Shown here piece after piece: positions 57,981 to 64,000 of a DNA stretch of 64,000 bases. This stretch comes from Metopolophium dirhodum. Taxonomy: Eukaryota > Arthropoda > Insecta > Hemiptera > Aphididae. The stretch is from contig NC_083566.1 of the NCBI RefSeq assembly GCF_019925205.1, positions 37,145,558-37,209,557 on the forward strand, written 5' to 3'. Each line of letters opens with the position of its first letter. Positions within the stretch are counted from its first letter, which is position 1. The position numbers were made by a program, and so were the translations under genes. The notes under the pieces were generated by a model. The model did no database searches. It had not been told where the DNA came from and worked only from the letters and a program-made list of their open reading frames with translations.

Positions 57981-60900
57981 ATGCAATAATAAGCCCTACA
58001 TGATCAAACTAAGATTGTACAAGAGTGCAAAATATGCAGCCACAATAATAAGTGAATAACTCGAGTTATATTAAATAATATAAAAAAAAACCAAGTTAAA
58101 TTTCATAACATGGAATAGTAGTATAGAAATGTAAATCAATTATTAATACTTTATTTAGAGTGCTAAATACTTTGTGTACCTAATATTAAAACTATTGGTG
58201 TGAATAATACAGTACATAATATATTTAAACAATATTAAATATTAAATAACTTATCGATTTAAATTAAAACATTTTTAAAAATGTCCGTCATAACTCACTA
58301 TTTCAGTATATTTTTTTACAATAAACATTTTGATACTGCAGGAATTGACGGTGATGATTGTACCTATACTCAATTTAAAATTATGCAATGTGGGTCATTC
58401 AAACCATTTTATGAATAATAAATGTTCAGTATTTTCGTTTATCATATTTCTGTTGAAATTGAAATTCGTAAAAAGTTAATCGTCCGAATATTCATCATAT
58501 TATTCATTTTTAGGTGTAGGACCTCGATTCACATAATTTACGTCGCTTTTGAAAAACTATTAGTTGGCCATTTCTAATATATATTTTTATCTGTGTTTAA
58601 TTTGTTTCATATTTATTTTAATATAATATGTACTAAGTATACGTGGTTGGTGTTTCGCACACACACGTCTACGGACTTCATACATTGTATGTGTATTAGT
58701 TATGCATTACATTTTCATTTCATTGTATCAATAATATTATACTCAATGCATGTCCATGTTGTACAGATTATATGGCGTCACGATTTATAATTATTTTATA
58801 ATTATAATATTTTATCCGTCGAAAATTTATTATTAGCTATAAGCGGTTCATGACTTCTGTTTAGTTAATTGGTTTTTATTGTTTTCCATATCACCATTAT
58901 GTTATTAATTATCCATACTCTAACGGTTGGGTGTCAGCTATATTATGTTATTAAATAAAAATATATTCTGAAATTGATTAAGCACATTTTTTTTTTGTTT
59001 TTGAATATATTATGTAATATACAAAACACTATTGGTTTTACATTTTTGATTATTTGTTTGTCATCTACAGCATCAAGGTATTGTCGTTATTGCGTTTTTC
59101 TTTCATTATACCACATACCATGGACACTCGTTTTATTTGAGGTTAACATCGTATCACTGACTTTTTATTTCGGTAATAAACAACAATTAGATAACTCAGA
59201 AAATTAATTACCACCGTTACTCTAAAGTTATTTCCACGTTAATGGTATATTGGATAACATTTCTGGTAGGTAATAATTACATAAAAAGTACCAGACGAAT
59301 TATAGCACAAAATATGTATACCTATCCTGGTTTCAATATCATACACAACTTCGTAAGCTGCATACTATACTCAATATTTTACTTTATCTTTAATATTTTG
59401 CGGATATTTTCCATTCCAATCTTTTAAAATATTTTTTTATATAAGTCGGTATTAATAACCTTTTCAAAGAATATTTGAAGCATACTTGAACAAACATCAA
59501 TATGTTCTTACAATTTTTTTTCTTTTTAGATTAAATATTTCTAATCTGAGTCTGCGTTTTATTATATTGATATCATATTATTGTTTTTAAATAAAATAAA
59601 TTATGAAAATACATTCTTTGATTTTATTAATAATATATTTTGACCTAATACTTTATATATAAAATAATTATCATTGGAATTTGTAACACTGAAATTGTAT
59701 GTCCATATCTGTTATTTAGAAATATCATAGTTGCAACTGTTGATAAGGTCAAATAAATGTCACCAAAAAATAATTCATCGAAAACAATTCGTCAACAAAT
59801 TGATTTGTCAATTACGCTTTTTTTCAAAATAATATTCACCAATAATAAAAACATTATAAGTACTTAATTATGAATTAGGTATTTTTTTATTGAACGAAAC
59901 TTAAATTGTATTAAATTAGGTCTTACTCCATAAGAATACTACCTAATGTTTTTGAATTAATAACATTTTAATATTATACAAAACGGTTAGGGATCAAAAT
60001 GTATATTATAACACGACCGCAACAACGTAACACTATAATACTTGTATAAATGGCTGTATATGTACTAATTAATAGTAAAAAATGAGGGAATAATTTTAAA
60101 TAAATTATTATCTACTAAATGCGAACACAAAACGTGGGAAACCAAACCAAAAAGTAACATTATTTGATCAATGCGCCAAATCGTCTTCTTTTTTTTTTAA
60201 GAATAGCCTCTTTTGTCTATAAGTGTCCAGTTACTCTGTATGTTATAATATGGACATTTTTAGTTTGGTAAATACGTCGTAACAAAAAAAAAATAATAAT
60301 ATTATGACCACAAATATATCACGTATGTACCATTTCCTATTTGTTCATATATTATCGTCTTTCATTCCACGAGTATACAAAAATATTCATCATAACAACA
60401 CAATATGTAGGCACCCTGAAATGCGTTTATGACATTTTAAATTATGGAAAGTGGAACAAAAATGGAACCATCAGCGCCGTGGTTCTTACGGATAGAGTTT
60501 CTAGTTTAAGTACCGAACAACCAAATTAAATGACACTATGGTCAAGAATTATTAGCATTTATAGATAGTTACAGCAGAGTTCGTATCATTGATCGTCGGA
60601 GAAAATTAAAAACAATTCTATATAATGATGCCGGAATACGTTTCCGTTATATACCACGTATCCACATATTGACCTAAGATCTAACTGATGAACTTATAGA
60701 AAAAATTTAGGGTATATTTTATTGTTTGAAATCTATAAGACAGTAATATTATGTTGTTACCTACTCCAAGCATATTTACCGATTTGGTATCGACTAGGTC
60801 TCAAAATGGGAACCATACCAATGAATGATAAAATATATTCAATGTCTATGAATAAATAATTACTTCCTGATAACTGTTGGTATAACTGTCGAAGTTAAAC

Positions 60901-61550
60901 CGACTCCTATGACAAACATAATACCTAAATACTTCCAATGTCTTGATATATTTCATCACTGCAGTTTCTTATGTCCACGATTATAACCTAACTGATGACT
61001 TTTTCCTACTGGTTTACTGCCACACATTTGGGATGAAAATGGGAACCTTCTATGTGTGTGTAAACCTTTTTATGCTGCGTATAATAATATAATTGTTTTC
61101 TTTTTTTACGTCATTGGTCCTTCCAGACTTCCGGTGTTTCTGGGGTACGTGTAACAATAAAACATATTCATAACTATTATTATGAAAAAAAAACCCAATT
61201 TTACTGAGAACTCATTGGTATATTACAACGTTGCTGTAGTGGACGTATGCATTTTTATAAAGAGCTGCGAGCATTCTCCGCTCGTATTCCCAAATCGATT
61301 TGTCAAACAAGAACTTATATATATTTAAACTGTAATCGAATAAGGCCAGTATTAAAGGAGGATATATAATATACGGGTTTTTCCTGTCTCCGTTGGGTAT
61401 ACACATATAATATAATATATAAAATATATATCACATAATTTCTGAACGAATAGAGGAGAAAAAAAAAGAGGAAACGAGAAAGAGAGGATATACGTCTTTC
61501 AGGAGCCACGTGTATAATAATATAATACCGTTTGTGGAAATCGGCAATCA
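57981..61550. other. Long A+T-rich stretch, nothing firm
   Basis: Several short frames (58593-58790, 58974-59207, 59242-59427, 60341-60529, 61212-61551) have no recognisable domain. Around 60640-61050 the words CTAACTGATGA and AAAATGGGAACC each occur twice, at unequal spacing (about 307 and 233 bp), which hints at an old duplication. Confidence 0.45.
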
Positions 61551-62260
61551 CGTACGTACTTGGAATTTAGCGGCACACGTTTGATTGGCCGGACGTGACG
61601 ACAAAGAGTTATGCAGCCAGAAGCGGTGAAATATCATTTTTCCTCGCAGCGGTGCCTCTGACGCCGCACCCGCTCGGGGAATAATAATATAATAATAATA
61701 ATATTTTACTATGGTTTTCCGTTGCTGCGAGAGCCTGCAGTGTGTGATATCGTTACGGGACGTAACTGTACTGCTGACTTAACCCTCCCGGATACAACAA
61801 TGCGTATTATCATACCGCCGCCGATACGAGAATATAATATAATATAAAGGCGCCGCACTATAATGCACGGGTATTACGACTATATAATAATGCGTGTGCA
61901 ATGTGCGCAATATCGGAAGAAAAGCCTGACTTATACTTGGATTTTTTCCGTCGAAGCGCGAGCCCGTCAATTAATTTCGACCAGAGCGAAAATAGAGAAA
62001 ATCCAGTCTTGCGGTTATATACATTATACTATTATTATCGATTTCGGAACATCGTCTCCTCCGACCCTGCAACGGTGTTGGCGTGACATCGTGATATCTA
62101 GCAGGGAGACCATGACAAGAGTCGATGGAAATGACGATTTTTCACGTGACGTCGTTTTATCGTAATGAAATTTCTGTCTGCTACGGGTGTCGCGAGTGCC
62201 TGTTTTCGTCGGTTGAACAAGGCCCGACGCGTGCGTAACATTTTTTTCTTTCAAACTTCA
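61551..62260. promoter_or_regulatory. CpG-rich islet
   Basis: Complex G+C-richer sequence with an (AAT)n-like run at 61681-61704 and an inverted CCAAT (GATTGGCC) near 61583. The overlapping frames 61863-62165 (100 codons), 61901-62086, 61779-61970 and 62024-62254 are mutual shadows without a domain. Candidate regulatory or untranslated region. Confidence 0.35.
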
Positions 62261-63905
62261 CTTTTCAAGAATATAATAGTATTATTATAGCAGCGAAATA
62301 AACAGAATATTAAAACGGCCAACGGGTTTGCGGTCACTTTGTTGGCGATAAACCATAAATTAAATTTTAATATAAGTACATACTTAACCTGGCCTGATAA
62401 ACGAATAGAACGGCAAACTGTTTATAAAATATTATTATAATATTATTGTATTATACCACAACGTCTTTGTGCATAATTTAATTTAATGCCGGTTTTTTCC
62501 GTGCAGTTAAATCTCATTTTGAAATATTAATATAATAGGGTTCAGATTATTTCACTACACACATACATAATTGGTTAGAAACCAACGAAACTTTACCGAG
62601 TTTTAACCGGGCTTATATCAGAACATATTAATACGAAGCGCATACGATTTTTTACCATTTTATTCCAATTGTTTAATAATAAATTATTTTATATTCTTTA
62701 CAATTTTAAAACAATTCACTGATCACTGTTTTAATTTAAACCTACAATATAAGCGATATTCACGTTTCAATAGGGAACTATAATTGTATGCTTTAACAGA
62801 AGAAATCTTAATTATTTCATATCATATACTAGGTATGTCTTTAATGGTTTAATGCATTGCCTAGGTAACCATAGTATGTCGAAAAGCACCTATTTATGGT
62901 TAGATTTAATTTGATATCAGTTGAAATCTGAATTTCTAGGCCTATTTATTTATTTTTAAACTGTCAAATATTCTGTATTATGCAGGAAATAAGAGTTATA
63001 CAATTAAATATTTGAGAAAAATAACACTTGTTCTTACTATGCATGTTCAAATTGTATCCATATTTGTAAAATAAAATAATTTACCATCGATGTTATATGG
63101 ATTTTCAGTATTAGTTTTCGAAAAACATTATTTTACAGTACCCATTAAATGTCGGAACGTATAATAGAATAATAACTTTACCAAATTTCTCGACAGGTTT
63201 TCCTGAAGTATTTCAATTTAAATATATTTACATATTTCTACCAAGAACTCACTGGAATTAATGGTCGGATAAAAATTTCGTCTAAAGTGGCTTATGTTTT
63301 CTTTTTATTTTATTATAGGTACGAGCACTATTATAATAACTTTTGAAATTCAAAACTTTTTATTCTTAATATTTAAAATAATACCTCAATAAATCATGCG
63401 AACGAACGTCAGCTTGTTGTAAATAAGTTTTTCATTAATTTCAATTTTTAAATATCTATAGCAAAAAATAAAAATCGTAAATGAATATTCGTTTTGTTGT
63501 CGGATTCTACCAGCGAGTTATATGAATAATAAATAAATAAAAATGAGCGCGTTGGGGGTATTAGGATATTTTAATATTACTGGGCAAATATGCGGGTTTC
63601 GTGACTGCAGAATATTATCGCAAACGATTTATATTTTTTTTTCTTTGTTGTATAAACATTATACTATTATTTTATTAGTATTATTATTATTTTTTGTATT
63701 GTAATATTATATTATTTACGCCACACTTTAAAAACTACGGAGTTCGATGATATTGCAGTGTTAAAAAATAATATAATTTACAAGTTACTTTGACCATTAT
63801 TTTCAAATAATATGTTTAAGTATAACTTATAATTAATATTACTTAAATCCTCTATAGTATGTTACTAAATAAATAATGTATTATTAATTAATCACAGATA
63901 ATGAT
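62261..63905. other. A+T-rich stretch, no gene seen
   Basis: Nothing supported beyond A+T-rich sequence and (ATT)-like runs near 63660-63690. Confidence 0.6.
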
Positions 63906-64000
63906 TTTCGATCCTGAGAGGAGCGATGCATGTATGCATTTTACAATGATGTGTGTTTTCTTTTATTTGTAGTCAAAAAAATGTTTCGATTTTCAACTTC
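63906..64000 (+). mobile_element. Left end of a dispersed repeat, cut by the window edge
   Basis: The end motif TCCTGAGAGGAGCGATGCAT is at 63911-63930. TTTTACAATGATGTGTGTTT follows at 63939-63958, identical to 4374-4393, and then TTCGATTTTC as in that copy. The element continues beyond the window. Confidence 0.65.

Noticed and set aside
60640..61050. Tandem duplication suggested by repeated CTAACTGATGA and AAAATGGGAACC
   Set aside because: The two word pairs have different spacing and the sequence between them does not align by eye.

Overview
The window looks like nuclear DNA from an aphid or a close hemipteran relative. The evidence is a very A+T-rich background full of TATAATATTA-type strings, the recurrent palindromic word TAGGTACCTA, many AAT/ATT and GA/GT microsatellites, and dispersed repeat families whose ends carry a CTGAG(C/A)(G/A)GAG-like word. 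There are no bacterial-type genes, rRNA, CRISPR arrays or genuine tRNA genes. I find no confident protein-coding gene: the long open frames are isolated, show no domain I recognise, and mostly lie in G+C-richer patches or are chance frames in A+T-rich DNA. The window reads as intergenic or large-intron DNA.

The clearest content is mobile DNA. Three tRNA-derived SINEs of one family lie at 4561-4852 (+), 27714-27884 (-) and 44385-44624 (-), each with Pol III A and B boxes and target-site duplications; the first sits inside an older dispersed repeat. A short non-autonomous Helitron is at 22932-23354. Foldback or MITE-like elements lie at 1672-2008, 18469-18713, 23503-23653, 32054-32404 (TA type) and 55028-55378 (hAT type, 8-bp duplication). 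Two LINE relics can be read by eye although they are broken: a Jockey-type C-terminus at 47410-47755 (-) and an RTE-type C-terminus at 53007-53221 (+). A dispersed family with roughly 0.5-kb internal tandem units occurs at 5165-6010 and, inverted, at 15840-16640. Pieces of further families lie at 33366-34580, 50995-51120 and at the right edge.

Against this background stand about a dozen CpG-containing, G+C-richer islets (7.5, 11-13, 14.5, 21, 25, 26.5, 31, 36, 43-44, 51.5-53, 57.8 and 61.6-62.3 kb). They hold microsatellites and candidate cis-regulatory features: a TAAT-rich block at 24960-25300, a (GA)n tract directly upstream of a TATA box at 43568-43625 followed by a 32-codon ORF, and a CCAAT/CCAAT/TATA arrangement at 31594-31761 followed by a 66-codon ORF. 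My best overall reading is a regulatory, gene-poor stretch colonised by small transposable elements. No gene pathway can be assembled from it.
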